64,000 bases of DNA from Bacteroidales bacterium (GCA_017651645.1 JAGCCO010000012.1:1-64000), one strand, 5' to 3'; counted from the stretch's first letter, positions 9,412 to 18,502 are shown. Program-made: numbers and translations. The notes: a model not told the origin generated them from the sequence alone.

Positions 9412-9419
9412 CAAAATTA
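9412..9419 (-). promoter_or_regulatory. -7 box of topA (TAATTTTG)
   Basis: TAATTTTG on the minus strand lies about 52 bases before the topA ATG. AGGAGA sits 6-11 bases before the start as a possible ribosome binding site. Confidence 0.6.
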
Positions 9420-9497
9420 GTGGAATAATAGTTGACAAAGCTAGTTTTTTTGAAAGATTTTTCTTATATCATTGGTTTTCAGTGTTATAAAATAACC

Positions 9498-9601
9498 ATG
9501 GCAGATGGCTAATGGCCTATGGCAGCTTCACCCAAGGTGTGAATTTCGTACCTTTTACTGAAGCGAGCCATAGGCCATAAGCTATTGGCCATAGTTGGTC
9601 A
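9498..9601. repeat. Heptamer-arm hairpin element, copy A (ATGGCNN/GCCATNN)
   Basis: Four 7-nt units (ATGGCAG, ATGGCTA, ATGGCCT, ATGGCAG; 9498-9525) are followed by a 41-nt core and then by four complementary-type units (GCCATAG, GCCATAA, GCTATTG, GCCATAG; 9567-9594). The core begins with CTTCA and ends near TGAAG, so it also folds back. A second copy with about three quarters identity in the core lies at 41103-41213 in the same orientation. This copy sits between divergent topA and cysQ. Confidence 0.85.
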
Positions 9602-9616
9602 TAGTCAAAAAAACAC

Positions 9617-9624
9617 TACTTTTG
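9617..9624 (+). promoter_or_regulatory. -7 box of cysQ (TACTTTTG), implying a nearly leaderless mRNA
   Basis: TACTTTTG is followed by only CAGC before the cysQ ATG at 9629. With a start site a few bases after the box, the mRNA would have almost no leader. Confidence 0.65.
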
Positions 9625-9628
9625 CAGC

Positions 9629-10357
<729 letters not shown>

Positions 10358-10358
10358 T

Positions 10359-10919
10359 TTATTTCTGGAGCATTTTCTCCAATCGAGCATACCAGTCCTC
10401 GCCGAACTTACGCACCATCGGGGCTTTGAGAAACTTCCACAACGGGATGCTTTCGCGTTCGCCTTTGCGTTTGGCAGGGACGCATACGCTCCATTCGTGA
10501 TAGAGGATATGGGTGAAACCGTCTTTTTCCACCAAGCGGATAGGATAGAGGTGGCAGGAAATCGGTTTCCAGAAGTCGCATTTGCCTTCGAGGTAGGCCT
10601 TCTCGATGGCACAAAGGGCCGTGCCGTTCTCGTGGAAATAGACGAAAGCGCATTCCTCGCCGTTCACCAAGGGCGTGACCAACTCGCCCGTCTCGTCGTA
10701 GTCGTAGACGTCGTTTTCTTCCACAACTTTGATGCCTTCGGGGCGCATATAGGGCTTGATGGCTTCTAAATTGTCTTCAATTTGCTCAATTTCAGTGGCT
10801 TCCAATGGCGCGCCTGCATCGCCAGCCACACAGCACCAACCTTTGCAGCGCGGCAGGCAGCAGCAGAACTGGGCGTTCAGAAATTCGTCCGTGACGACGA
10901 CATTATCAAGTATAATCAT
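10359..10919 (-). CDS. DUF3109 family cysteine-rich protein
   Basis: The 186-residue protein resembles the DUF3109 family common in Bacteroidota. Function is unknown; the conserved cysteines suggest metal or cluster binding. Visible cysteine positions are the N-terminal group FCCCLPRCKGWCC (residues about 18-30), a second Cys in EECAFV, one in GTALCAIE, and CHLYPIR plus WSVCVPAK in the C-terminal half. It converges on cysQ with one base between the stops. The ATG is 4 bases after a TAATTTTG box. Confidence 0.85.
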   Translation of the reverse strand: MIILDNVVVTDEFLNAQFCCCLPRCKGWCCVAGDAGAPLEATEIEQIEDNLEAIKPYMRPEGIKVVEENDVYDYDETGELVTPLVNGEECAFVYFHENGTALCAIEKAYLEGKCDFWKPISCHLYPIRLVEKDGFTHILYHEWSVCVPAKRKGERESIPLWKFLKAPMVRKFGEDWYARLEKMLQK

Positions 10920-10923
10920 GCTG

Positions 10924-10931
10924 CAAAATTA
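10924..10931 (-). promoter_or_regulatory. -7 box of the DUF3109 gene (TAATTTTG), nearly leaderless
   Basis: The minus strand reads TAATTTTG followed by CAGC and then ATG at 10919, the same arrangement as for cysQ. Confidence 0.65.
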
Positions 10932-10971
10932 ATTTTTTTCCAAAAACGCTTGCCACATAAAATAAAAGTTG

Positions 10972-10979
10972 TAACTTTG
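10972..10979 (+). promoter_or_regulatory. -7 box of the membrane protein/regulator operon (TAACTTTG)
   Basis: TAACTTTG lies 23 bases before the ATG at 11003 and is overlapped by the operator-like dyad at 10974-10995. Confidence 0.7.
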
Positions 10980-10995
10980 CAGCGCAAAGTACTTT
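10974..10995. promoter_or_regulatory. Operator-like dyad, copy 1
   Basis: ACTTTG (10974-10979), five bases, then CAAAGT (10985-10990) directly followed by ACTTT (10991-10995). The last two parts form the palindrome AAAGTACTTT. The dyad covers the end of the -7 box and the expected transcription start. The same arrangement with the same spacing occurs at 11934-11955 in front of creD. The winged-helix protein encoded at 11609 is the obvious candidate ligand; this is inference. Confidence 0.7.
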
Positions 10996-11002
10996 ATAAA
11001 CC

Positions 11003-11605
11003 ATGGAAAACAAGGAAGCTCTCAATACGCTGAACGACATCAAGGAGATGATGGAACGTTCGTCCAAGTTCAAGGCAATCAGCGGGTTCTCTATCATTAT
11101 CATTGGCATCTTGGCCTCATTGGTGTCGGCCTATATCTATTTCTTTTTGGGTGATTACCACATCAACACACCAGCCAAATGGCGGACTACCGTCATCATC
11201 GCCCTTGCCTTATTGATCGTGGCCTTTACGACGGTGTTTGTCATGTCTTACTTGAAAGCCAAGCGTCTCAATTTGCGCTTCACCTTCGATACGACCATGC
11301 GCCGACTCCTGCTCAATTTCTTCATCCCTATGGTCGCGGGAGGTTTGCTTTGCATAGCCTTGCTCACGCAGCAACATTATGGCCTTGTTTCGTCCATCAC
11401 ACTGATTTTCTATGGCTTGGCACTCATCAATTGCAGTCATTTCAGTTATCACGAATTGCGTTATCTGGGTTATGCCGAGTTGGCCTTAGGTCTCATCGAC
11501 TGTTTTCTGGTTGACTACGCCTTGTTGACCTGGTTTCTCGGCTTTGGTGTGCTTCACATCGTTTTCGGAATCATCTTCATACTAAAATATGGAAGGAGAA
11601 AGTAA
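11003..11605 (+). CDS. Six-segment inner membrane protein of unknown function
   Basis: The 200-residue protein begins with a charged cytoplasmic-looking helix (residues 1-25) and then shows about six hydrophobic segments (roughly 27-48, 64-84, 107-123, 131-145, 154-172 and 175-196), ending in a positively charged tail. I do not recognise a named family. Its 3' end carries an AAGGAG stretch that can act as ribosome binding site for the winged-helix regulator gene 3 bases downstream. A creD gene follows. This grouping suggests an envelope-related role. Confidence 0.8.
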   Translation: MENKEALNTLNDIKEMMERSSKFKAISGFSIIIIGILASLVSAYIYFFLGDYHINTPAKWRTTVIIALALLIVAFTTVFVMSYLKAKRLNLRFTFDTTMRRLLLNFFIPMVAGGLLCIALLTQQHYGLVSSITLIFYGLALINCSHFSYHELRYLGYAELALGLIDCFLVDYALLTWFLGFGVLHIVFGIIFILKYGRRK

Positions 11606-11608
11606 GCC

Positions 11609-11908
11609 ATGATTGCCCATTTGGATGGTTTGAACAAGGCTTTCGAGAGCAAGATTAGGCTCGGCATCATGTCGGTGCTGATGGCCAACGAGTCGGTGGA
11701 TTTCACCACGCTGAAGTCGCTATTGGAACTCACTGACGGCAATCTGGCCAGCCATGCTCGAAGCCTTGAAGACTTAGGCTACATTCGCTGTGAAAAGAGA
11801 TTCATTGGGCGTAAACCCAACACAAGTTATTCGATTACGGACGAAGGGCGTGCTGCTTTTGCTGCTCATATCCAAGCCCTTGCGTCATTCATCAACACCC
11901 AACAATGA
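11609..11908 (+). CDS. Small winged-helix transcriptional regulator
   Basis: The 99-residue protein is a single winged helix-turn-helix domain of the type found in short MarR/PadR-like regulators (HTH_34-like). It begins with an alpha helix (LNKAFESKIRLGIMSVLM), then LLELTDGNLASHARSLEDLGYI as helix-turn-helix with recognition helix, and a wing with RKPNTSYSITDEGRAAF. There is no ligand domain. The gene follows the membrane protein gene by 3 bases and precedes creD, whose promoter carries the same dyad as the operon's own promoter. Autoregulation plus control of creD is the likely arrangement. Confidence 0.88.
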   Translation: MIAHLDGLNKAFESKIRLGIMSVLMANESVDFTTLKSLLELTDGNLASHARSLEDLGYIRCEKRFIGRKPNTSYSITDEGRAAFAAHIQALASFINTQQ

Positions 11909-11931
11909 GCCAACTCTTTTTTTTGATCTTT

Positions 11932-11939
11932 TAACTTTG
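11932..11939 (+). promoter_or_regulatory. -7 box of creD (TAACTTTG)
   Basis: TAACTTTG, identical to the box of the preceding operon, lies 48 bases before the creD ATG. Confidence 0.7.
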
Positions 11940-11955
11940 AAATTCAAAGTACTTT
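11934..11955. promoter_or_regulatory. Operator-like dyad, copy 2 (creD promoter)
   Basis: ACTTTG (11934-11939), five bases, CAAAGT (11945-11950), then ACTTT (11951-11955). All three half-sites and their spacing match copy 1, while the five spacer bases differ (CAGCG versus AAATT). Confidence 0.7.
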
Positions 11956-11987
11956 AAATAGTAAACAACCATTAAAAACTAAACATC

Positions 11988-13352
11988 ATGACAACAACAG
12001 AAGAAAACAAGGAAGCCAGAGAAAACCTGACAGTAGAAACCGAAAACCGTCAAACTACAAAAAAAGCCCGACCAGGGCTGAAGCTCCTGCTCATCGCAGG
12101 CATGTGTGTGGCGTTTTTCATCCCGCAACTCCTTTTGAAGGATTTGGTTTCGGAGCGTAAAAGCACCGAAAGTGAGGCCGAAAACGAAGTCTTCGAGAAA
12201 TGGGCTGGGCCGCAAACCGTCACGGGTCCTATTATCAAGGTCGATTATTCGTGGGTTGAAGGGAAAGACGGGAAAAAAGAATACCGCACCAAGGTCATTT
12301 TGCCCGAGCAGTTAGACGTGAAAGGCCATGTGAAGACCAAGACGCTGAAACGCGGCATCTACGACTTCAGCGTTTACGAGACCTCTTTGAACCTCACAGG
12401 TCAGTTCAAATTGCCGAAAGACTTTGAAAGGATACAGTATGAGCGTGAATGGCATTTCGAAAAAGCCAAGATTGTGGTGGGTCTGCCCAACCTGCGCGGC
12501 TTGAGCGACAACGTAGCACTCAATTTAAGCGGGATAAATTATGACATGGTGGCTGAAACGGGCAACCTGAAAGGACTCTCCTGCGAAGTGGACCTTTCGC
12601 GTCTTCTCGAGGGCGAGATCCTTGACTTTTCGCTGGTGCTGCCTTTCAAAGGTTCGGGCGATCTTATGTTTGCCCCTGTCGGGCAGACCACGACGGTCAG
12701 CCTGACCTCGGACTGCGTCACGCCGAGTTTCAATGGCTATTATTTGCCCGACGAACGCCAGGTGACCGACACGGGCTTCCAGGCCGAATGGAAAGTGTTG
12801 GCCATCAACCGCGACTATCCACAAGTTCTCGATGATTCTTTCATAAGAAGTTACGAATATGGCAGATCGGGTTTTGAGGAATCGACCTTCGGCGTGGAAC
12901 TGAAAGTGCCCGTGGAGCAGTATCTCCAAACCGACCGCGCCATCAAGTATGCCTTCCTTATCATCCTGTTGACCTTTGCGGCGGTATTCTTCATTGAGAT
13001 GCGCAAGGCCAAGCCCATCCATCCTGTGCAGTATCTCCTTGTCGGCATCGCACTCACCATTTTCTATACGCTCTTGCTGTCGTTTTCCGAACACATGAAT
13101 TTCGGGCTCTCTTATCTCATCGCCAGCGTGATGACCATCGGGATGATCGTGGTTTTCATGGCCTCCGTCACCAAGGACAAAAAGACCGCCTTGGGCATCG
13201 GTCTCTTGTTGGCTGTGCTTTATGCTTTCGTCTATGTCTTGCTGCAATTGGAGAGTTATGCCCTGCTCGTGGGAAGTGTCGGTCTCTTTATAATTTTAGG
13301 AATTGCCATGTTTGCGACACAAAAGATTGATTGGTACAAGAAAAAAGACTAA
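11988..13352 (+). CDS. creD: CreD-family inner membrane protein (cell envelope integrity)
   Basis: CreD proteins are inner membrane proteins linked in gamma-proteobacteria to the CreBC regulon and envelope or beta-lactam stress; the molecular role is unknown. The 454-residue product has an N-terminal membrane segment (LLLIAGMCVAFFIPQLLL, about 29-46), a large periplasmic domain (about 50-310) and five or so C-terminal membrane segments (about 320-450). The family motif region around residues 48-75 (ERKSTESEAENEVFEKWAGP) and QTVTGPIIKVDY is present. No CreB/CreC genes are nearby; a small winged-helix regulator precedes it instead. Confidence 0.9.
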   Translation: MTTTEENKEARENLTVETENRQTTKKARPGLKLLLIAGMCVAFFIPQLLLKDLVSERKSTESEAENEVFEKWAGPQTVTGPIIKVDYSWVEGKDGKKEYRTKVILPEQLDVKGHVKTKTLKRGIYDFSVYETSLNLTGQFKLPKDFERIQYEREWHFEKAKIVVGLPNLRGLSDNVALNLSGINYDMVAETGNLKGLSCEVDLSRLLEGEILDFSLVLPFKGSGDLMFAPVGQTTTVSLTSDCVTPSFNGYYLPDERQVTDTGFQAEWKVLAINRDYPQVLDDSFIRSYEYGRSGFEESTFGVELKVPVEQYLQTDRAIKYAFLIILLTFAAVFFIEMRKAKPIHPVQYLLVGIALTIFYTLLLSFSEHMNFGLSYLIASVMTIGMIVVFMASVTKDKKTALGIGLLLAVLYAFVYVLLQLESYALLVGSVGLFIILGIAMFATQKIDWYKKKD

Positions 13353-13357
13353 TTTTG
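13350..13357 (+). promoter_or_regulatory. -7 box of the carbamoyltransferase gene (TAATTTTG)
   Basis: TAATTTTG overlaps the creD stop codon. It would produce a leader of about 200 bases before the carbamoyltransferase ATG. Confidence 0.6.
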
Positions 13358-13562
13358 CAGCGACAAAAGCAGGTGAGATTCCCCTGCGGGGAATGGAGTG
13401 AATAAAAGGGCTATCCCGCGGCGGCGGCAACTGTTACAAGTCAATAATTTTGTATTGCCGCCGCTGGACAACAAAAACATAACTCCATTTCCGAAGGGAA
13501 ACTCCATCTTGAGATCTTGAAATTTTAAATCTTCAAATTTTTAAATCTTTAAATCATAAAGT
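13358..13562 (+). promoter_or_regulatory. Structured leader of the ornithine carbamoyltransferase mRNA
   Basis: The leader holds at least two perfect hairpins. ATTCCCC-TGC-GGGGAAT lies at 13378-13394. GCGGCGGCAA (13421-13430) pairs with TTGCCGCCGC (13455-13464), and TACAA (13435-13439) pairs with TTGTA (13450-13454) inside it. ATGGAGT (13393) could also pair with ACTCCAT at 13482 or near 13500. The last 45 bases (about 13513-13557) are an AT-rich AAATCTT-type repeat of period 7-8. It matches no riboswitch class that I can recognise. Confidence 0.55.
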
Positions 13563-14564
13563 ATGGCTTTTAACTTAAGAAACAGAAACTTCCTGAAGTT
13601 GTTGGACTTCACTCCGGAAGAGATTAAGTTCTTCCTGAAACTTGCCGCCGACCTTAAGGCCGCCAAGTATGCAGGTACTGAACAACCCCGTCTCACGGGC
13701 AAGAACATTGCCCTGATTTTCGAAAAGACCTCAACCCGCACCCGCTGCGCCTTCGAGGTTGGCGCCAAAGACCAGGGTGCCCATGTGACCTACCTCGGTC
13801 CCACCGGTAGCCAGATCGGCATCAAGGAGAGCATGAAAGATACCGCCCGCGTGCTGGGTCGCATGTTCGACGGCATCGAGTATCGTGGTTTCGACCAGGC
13901 CACCGTCGAGGAACTGGCCAAATACGCCGGTGTCCCCGTGTGGAACGGTCTTACCGCCGAAGCTCACCCCACTCAGATTCTGGCCGACTTCCTCACCATT
14001 CAGGAGCATACCGACAAGCCCCTCAACCAGGTGAAGTTCGCTTATATCGGCGATGCCCGCTACAATATGGGCAACAGCCTGATGGTCGGCGGTGTGAAGA
14101 TGGGTATGGACATCCGCATTATCGCCCCCAAGAAACTGCAGCCTGCCAAAGATCTTGTCAAGAAGTGCCAGGAAATCGCCAAGGAAACTGGTGCCAAGCT
14201 TACCGTCACCGACGATGTGGAGAAGGGCGTGAAGGGTCTTGACTTCATCTACACCGACATCTGGGTGTCGATGGGAGAGCCCGACAGCGTGTGGAAAGAG
14301 CGCATCAATATGCTGATGCCCTACCAGGTCAACGCAGACCTGATGAAAAAGACAGGCAATCCCAAGTGCAAATTCATGCACTGCCTGCCTTCGTATCACA
14401 ATCTGGAGACCAAGGCTGGCCGCGACGTTTATGAGAAGTTCGGCTTGAACGGCATCGAGGTCACCGAGGACGTGTTCGAGAGTGAGAACAGCATCGTCTT
14501 CGACGAGGCCGAGAACCGCATGCACACCATCAAGGCTGTCATGGTGGCTACGCTGGGTGACTGA
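13563..14564 (+). CDS. argF: Ornithine carbamoyltransferase
   Basis: The enzyme interconverts ornithine plus carbamoyl phosphate and citrulline, for arginine synthesis or, in reverse, for arginine catabolism (then called ArcB). The 333-residue protein has the carbamoyl-phosphate motif STRTRCAFE (about 56-64), HPTQ (about 136-139), the ornithine-type SMG loop in DIWVSMGE, and the HCLP motif with the active-site cysteine in [10 protein letters not shown]. The SMG loop argues for free ornithine rather than the acetyl- or succinyl-ornithine used by many Bacteroidales. Length matches the ArgF/ArcB group. Codon use is strongly biased to GC-ending codons, as in a well expressed gene. It is a single-gene transcript with a long leader and its own terminator. 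Confidence 0.93.
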   Translation: MAFNLRNRNFLKLLDFTPEEIKFFLKLAADLKAAKYAGTEQPRLTGKNIALIFEKTSTRTRCAFEVGAKDQGAHVTYLGPTGSQIGIKESMKDTARVLGRMFDGIEYRGFDQATVEELAKYAGVPVWNGLTAEAHPTQILADFLTIQEHTDKPLNQVKFAYIGDARYNMGNSLMVGGVKMGMDIRIIAPKKLQPAKDLVKKCQEIAKETGAKLTVTDDVEKGVKGLDFIYTDIWVSMGEPDSVWKERINMLMPYQVNADLMKKTGNPKCKFMHCLPSYHNLETKAGRDVYEKFGLNGIEVTEDVFESENSIVFDEAENRMHTIKAVMVATLGD

Positions 14565-14589
14565 TTACAAGTCCAATAGCATCAAAAAA

Positions 14590-14625
14590 GAAAGGAGTCT
14601 CAATTGAGGCTCCTTTCGTGTTTTA
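14590..14625 (+). terminator. Intrinsic terminator after argF
   Basis: GAAAGGAGTCTCAA pairs with TTGAGGCTCCTTTC (one non-Watson-Crick pair), followed by GTGTTTT. The hairpin lies between the convergent ends of argF and the next minus-strand gene. Confidence 0.75.
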
Positions 14626-14647
14626 GGTAACAACCTAACCTAAGTCA

Positions 14648-17005
14648 TCAGTGGCTGACGACTACACGTTGGTTGCTGACCTTACCGTCGCTCTGGCGGA
14701 TGTTGAAGTAGTAAACACCGTTCTCGTAGTCGCTCAAGTCGACATTCAAGGTGCGGCTGTCGGCCGAAATGGTCTTCACCAAAGCACCCATCATGTTGTA
14801 AACCATCACGCTTTCGATGTTGTTTCCGGCTTCGATACGCACGCTGGTGTTAGCGGGATTAGGATAAACTTTGGTCGTTGACGAAAGCTCTGTGACTTTC
14901 AACAGTTCGCCATCGATCTCCACCAAGAACTGCACGCTTCCGGCATTTGATTCAACCGTGATGATTGTGCTGGCCACACTCCTGCCTACAGGAGCGTAAT
15001 TAGGCTCGATCTGGAAGGCAAAGTCCTCACCGAAATTCAAGGTGTAAGGCAATTCCTCTGCAATGATAAGCAGATAAGGCTCACCTGTCGGATTCTCGGC
15101 TTCTTCGATCGAAAGGATTTCAATGGGATTCTCGGTGCTGTAGTTGCCGTTGGCAACAGCGAGTTCGGCAGAAGGCTGGTTCTCGTCCAGCATCACTTGG
15201 GCGGCGCCATTGATAATCAAGCCCATGTCTTGCAGCGTGCTCGATGCACTGGCAAGGACCTTAACCGATTCCATGTCGCCCTCATACTTGGCTACCACGC
15301 CGACCACATAGAACACTTCCGGCTGTCCTTCGAACGAATAGGATGTTTCGGTGGTGTTTTCTGCCACCAATTCATTGTTGACATACACATCGTAACCGAT
15401 AGGATTGCCTTGAACGGGAGCGTCCCATGAAGCCATCAGCATACCTCTATTGCTCATTTCGGACAAGGTCAGGTTCTCGACAGGATAAGGATGTACTTCG
15501 GTGTATTCGTAGGCGAAGTGGCTATTGAACATCTCCTTGGTGTTGTAGTTCTGCACCCAGATGGAGACTTCAAGGTCGCTCATCTCTTCGACATGAGTGT
15601 TCGACATGTCTTGTGTGAATTCAAGATGCTGGAGTTCACAAGCGGTGAAATTGACGGAAGTACCTTGTGCATCAGGCAACATTTTCATAAACACGTGGTG
15701 GAACGAGGTCTCGCCATTGCCACCGATGTTGTTATGGGTTTCCTTTTCGTTCACGGAGACAAACACGCGGGCGTCGGCATCGATGTATGGCATCACATCG
15801 GCCTTGACGTTGATGGTGTTGCCTTCCACCGTGAAGGAACCACGGATGTCCATGAAAGCGGTTCTCAAAGCATGTTCGTCGAATACGCTTTGTTGCACAG
15901 CTGCATAACCTTGGTCTTCACCATCGAGGAAGCACTGCGGAACGGCGTTCACACCATAATAGTTGCGGCGGACGCCACCTTCTTCGGTATAATACGGGTC
16001 ACCGTTGCCAGGCCAGTTCATCTGATACTTGGTGTAGGTGAAACGTCCAGGGTTGTTGTTGCAGAAGTTCAGCATGGCGGTGTTGACACTCACGCAAGGT
16101 CCGCAGGTCGAAGACGAGAAATGCTCGATCATCGGGATCTTTTGGGTAGCACCGATGGCCACGGAGACGCTCTTTTCCATGGTATTGTTGTCGATCACAT
16201 CGTCTACTTGGCCATTGACCAAGTTGATTGTGTAAACCACATTGTAGCTACCGGGACTCAAGACGGTTGTGGTGTTGAAGTTCAAGGTCTCAGTGCCCAG
16301 AGCAGGGATGTTGACTTGGAAGGTCTCTGTGATGGGGTCCATGCCTTCCACTTCGTAGGAAGCTTCGACAGAGGTCACGGTGGTAGCACCGAAGTTGAAC
16401 ACCTTGATGCCAAAGGAGGCCTCGCCGCTGCCGATGAAGTCGGGAAGGGTGGCTGAAGTGATGCTGAGGTCGAGGTTTTCGAGCGTGAAGATCATGATGT
16501 CGTCGAAGTACCAGTCGTTGATGTTGTAGCTGTTGCCGTTAAAGAAGATGCAGAACTGCACGTTGGCCTGACCCATGTCGGGGGTGGTGATTTCCTGGCT
16601 CACCGTCCATGATGAACTGGTGCTGTAGCCTTGACTCCAACCTTGATTCCATGTGGTGCCGCCGTCGGACGAGGTGGCCACGCCGATGGTGTTGGAACCA
16701 GAGTAGTTGTCCAAAGCGTGCTTGAAGGAGAACACGACACTGTTGAGGCCTGTCAGGTTGACAGCGGGTGTGACGAGGCGTGTTGTGCCATTGAATTGCG
16801 GGCTCCAGTCGAGTTTCATCTCGTTGGCCTCGCCTCCGGCATTGTTGGTGGCTGAGACTGACCAGTTGGAGTTGTTGGAGGTGATGGTCCATCCTGCAGG
16901 AAGACTGCTACCATCAAAAGATTCTTGCAGCAAAACCATGCGGTTTTGTGCCATGCTTGCCATTGCAAACAGCAAGGCGAATGCAAACAGTAAGGTTTTC
17001 TTCAT
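14648..17005 (-). CDS. T9SS-exported multidomain protein with thioredoxin-like CGPC domain
   Basis: The 785-residue protein has a signal peptide (residues 1-19, ending ASMAQ), an N-terminal jelly-roll domain (about 25-175, with DDIMIFTLE at its end), a CARDB-like beta domain (about 180-285), and an Omp28/thioredoxin-like domain with the redox motif CGPC at 301-304 (EHFSSSTCGPC). A fibronectin-type stretch (about 535-600) and further beta domain follow, and the C-terminal sorting domain of type A starts near residue 710 (KVYPNPANTSVRIEAG). It should cross the outer membrane by T9SS and be anchored or released outside. The substrate is unknown; thiol-disulfide exchange at the surface is the simplest guess. 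Confidence 0.88.
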   Translation of the reverse strand: MKKTLLFAFALLFAMASMAQNRMVLLQESFDGSSLPAGWTITSNNSNWSVSATNNAGGEANEMKLDWSPQFNGTTRLVTPAVNLTGLNSVVFSFKHALDNYSGSNTIGVATSSDGGTTWNQGWSQGYSTSSSWTVSQEITTPDMGQANVQFCIFFNGNSYNINDWYFDDIMIFTLENLDLSITSATLPDFIGSGEASFGIKVFNFGATTVTSVEASYEVEGMDPITETFQVNIPALGTETLNFNTTTVLSPGSYNVVYTINLVNGQVDDVIDNNTMEKSVSVAIGATQKIPMIEHFSSSTCGPCVSVNTAMLNFCNNNPGRFTYTKYQMNWPGNGDPYYTEEGGVRRNYYGVNAVPQCFLDGEDQGYAAVQQSVFDEHALRTAFMDIRGSFTVEGNTINVKADVMPYIDADARVFVSVNEKETHNNIGGNGETSFHHVFMKMLPDAQGTSVNFTACELQHLEFTQDMSNTHVEEMSDLEVSIWVQNYNTKEMFNSHFAYEYTEVHPYPVENLTLSEMSNRGMLMASWDAPVQGNPIGYDVYVNNELVAENTTETSYSFEGQPEVFYVVGVVAKYEGDMESVKVLASASSTLQDMGLIINGAAQVMLDENQPSAELAVANGNYSTENPIEILSIEEAENPTGEPYLLIIAEELPYTLNFGEDFAFQIEPNYAPVGRSVASTIITVESNAGSVQFLVEIDGELLKVTELSSTTKVYPNPANTSVRIEAGNNIESVMVYNMMGALVKTISADSRTLNVDLSDYENGVYYFNIRQSDGKVSNQRVVVSH

Positions 17006-17045
17006 AGTGATAAGTATTTAAAGATGATTAGATTACTTTTCGCTG

Positions 17046-17053
17046 CAAAAATA
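17046..17053 (-). promoter_or_regulatory. -7 box of the CGPC-protein gene (TATTTTTG)
   Basis: TATTTTTG followed by CAGC on the minus strand lies about 40 bases before the ATG at 17005. Confidence 0.65.
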
Positions 17054-17134
17054 AGAACATTTTTGAAAGATAAAGACTTATGGGAAAAAATATCCACAAT
17101 ATTCTTTCCCATAACCACTTTGCGCAAAAAGGAA

Positions 17135-17155
17135 CCACTTATCACTTACCAATTA
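17135..17155 (-). repeat. Three 7-nt units beginning at a stop codon
   Basis: On the minus strand the units TAATTGG, TAAGTGA and TAAGTGG follow each other; the first begins with the stop codon of the gene ending at 17153. Confidence 0.6.
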
Positions 17156-18502
17156 CTGGCACCCGAACACTGAAATGCGTTTTGATAACGACAAGCCTTT
17201 CTTATCCGTCATGTGTAGTAGATAGATTCCGTCCGCCAGATCTGAGACGTTGATTTCATTCTTGCCTTGAACCGTCTTCACCAATTGGCCAAAGGCATTG
17301 TAAACCTGCACCTCGGCGATTTTTGTGCCCTCGATAACAATCTTTTCCTTTGCTGGATTGGGATAAACGGTCACTTCTAGAGAAGAGTTCTCCTCAGTGC
17401 CCATAAGCGTGAATTGGCGGTTTTTGAGAACCATCCCGTTTGCACACGAAATGTAGAAAGTAGTATCAACTCCGTCAATGTCATAAAACCTGTAACTGGG
17501 AAGGCTATATCCAGAATAGCTCGTCCATGTCAAGCCGTCGTCTTCAGTATATGCGACACTTCTACCGACTCCTGGCATGTCATATTCCCATAGCATACAC
17601 ATTCCCTGGCTATTTCCGGTAAACTTGGCTCGTATGTATACCTCTGAATATTGAAAATCATAATAATTGCCTGTTGTTCCAAAGGTGTCGAAGCCATCGT
17701 ATGTCTCCAATACGCCTTTATAGTCGTATTCAGAGATGATAAAACCACCGAACAATCTGATGTGATCCTTGTCGTAAAACCGGGCAAATCCCATGCTATA
17801 CGTAACGTCTGAAACGTTCTCAACGAGAGCCCAAGTTTCACCATAGTCTTCCGTCTTTGCCACCCCTGGGTACCTCTCCCCTGGGAATGCGAAATCTTCG
17901 TTTGCATAATCCCACAGCAAATACCCCACATTATCCTCAAAGAAAAAACCTCGTGTTTCGTTGATAGTGAAATCATTGGACAGTTTACTCATGGTTTGAC
18001 CACCGTCAGTGCTTTTGTAGATGCCGTCGAATGAAACAGCCACAACAAGATTGTCGGCATCATTCAGAACCATTTCTGTCCGGATAAATTGATTGCCTAA
18101 TGCTGTAAAACTCTCAATCCATGAGAAAACAGGTATACCCACTTCGTTCCAAGTTTCGCCTCCATCGAAGGTCTTCACCAGAAACCATTGATGGGAATAA
18201 TCGTCTAATGTGGAATCACACACCGCATATCCAACATTTGGTTCGGCAAAACACAATTCTGTCATCTGGCAACCTGTTCTGCGATACTTCTCCTCCCAGC
18301 TTATTCCGCCGTCGATGGATTTGAGTATCGCGCCGTTCTGTCCGCATACGAAAACCGTATTGGCATCAATGCAGCAGATATTGTAAAGGTCTTCCGTAAC
18401 TCCCGTTTGGAGTCCTTGCCATTGCTGCGCCTTCGCCATGCCCACCAATGCCAGCAGTATGAGGAAAAGGACTATGCTTTTTATGTTGTGGTTATTCTTC
18501 AT
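17153..18502 (-). CDS. T9SS-exported beta-propeller protein (BNR/Ycf48-like)
   Basis: The 449-residue protein has a signal peptide (about 1-25, ending GMAKAQ) and repeated blades with the sialidase/BNR-like signature: SIDGGISWEE, TFDGGETWNEV, STDGGQTMSKL, TEDYGETWALV and TEDDGLTWTSY. This gives a beta-propeller of at least five recognisable blades. The C-terminal sorting domain begins near residue 375 (VTVYPNPAKEKIVIEG). Such propellers are usually binding or scaffold modules; I see no sialidase catalytic pattern. It has its own promoter. Confidence 0.85.
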   Translation of the reverse strand: MKNNHNIKSIVLFLILLALVGMAKAQQWQGLQTGVTEDLYNICCIDANTVFVCGQNGAILKSIDGGISWEEKYRRTGCQMTELCFAEPNVGYAVCDSTLDDYSHQWFLVKTFDGGETWNEVGIPVFSWIESFTALGNQFIRTEMVLNDADNLVVAVSFDGIYKSTDGGQTMSKLSNDFTINETRGFFFEDNVGYLLWDYANEDFAFPGERYPGVAKTEDYGETWALVENVSDVTYSMGFARFYDKDHIRLFGGFIISEYDYKGVLETYDGFDTFGTTGNYYDFQYSEVYIRAKFTGNSQGMCMLWEYDMPGVGRSVAYTEDDGLTWTSYSGYSLPSYRFYDIDGVDTTFYISCANGMVLKNRQFTLMGTEENSSLEVTVYPNPAKEKIVIEGTKIAEVQVYNAFGQLVKTVQGKNEINVSDLADGIYLLHMTDKKGLSLSKRISVFGCQ

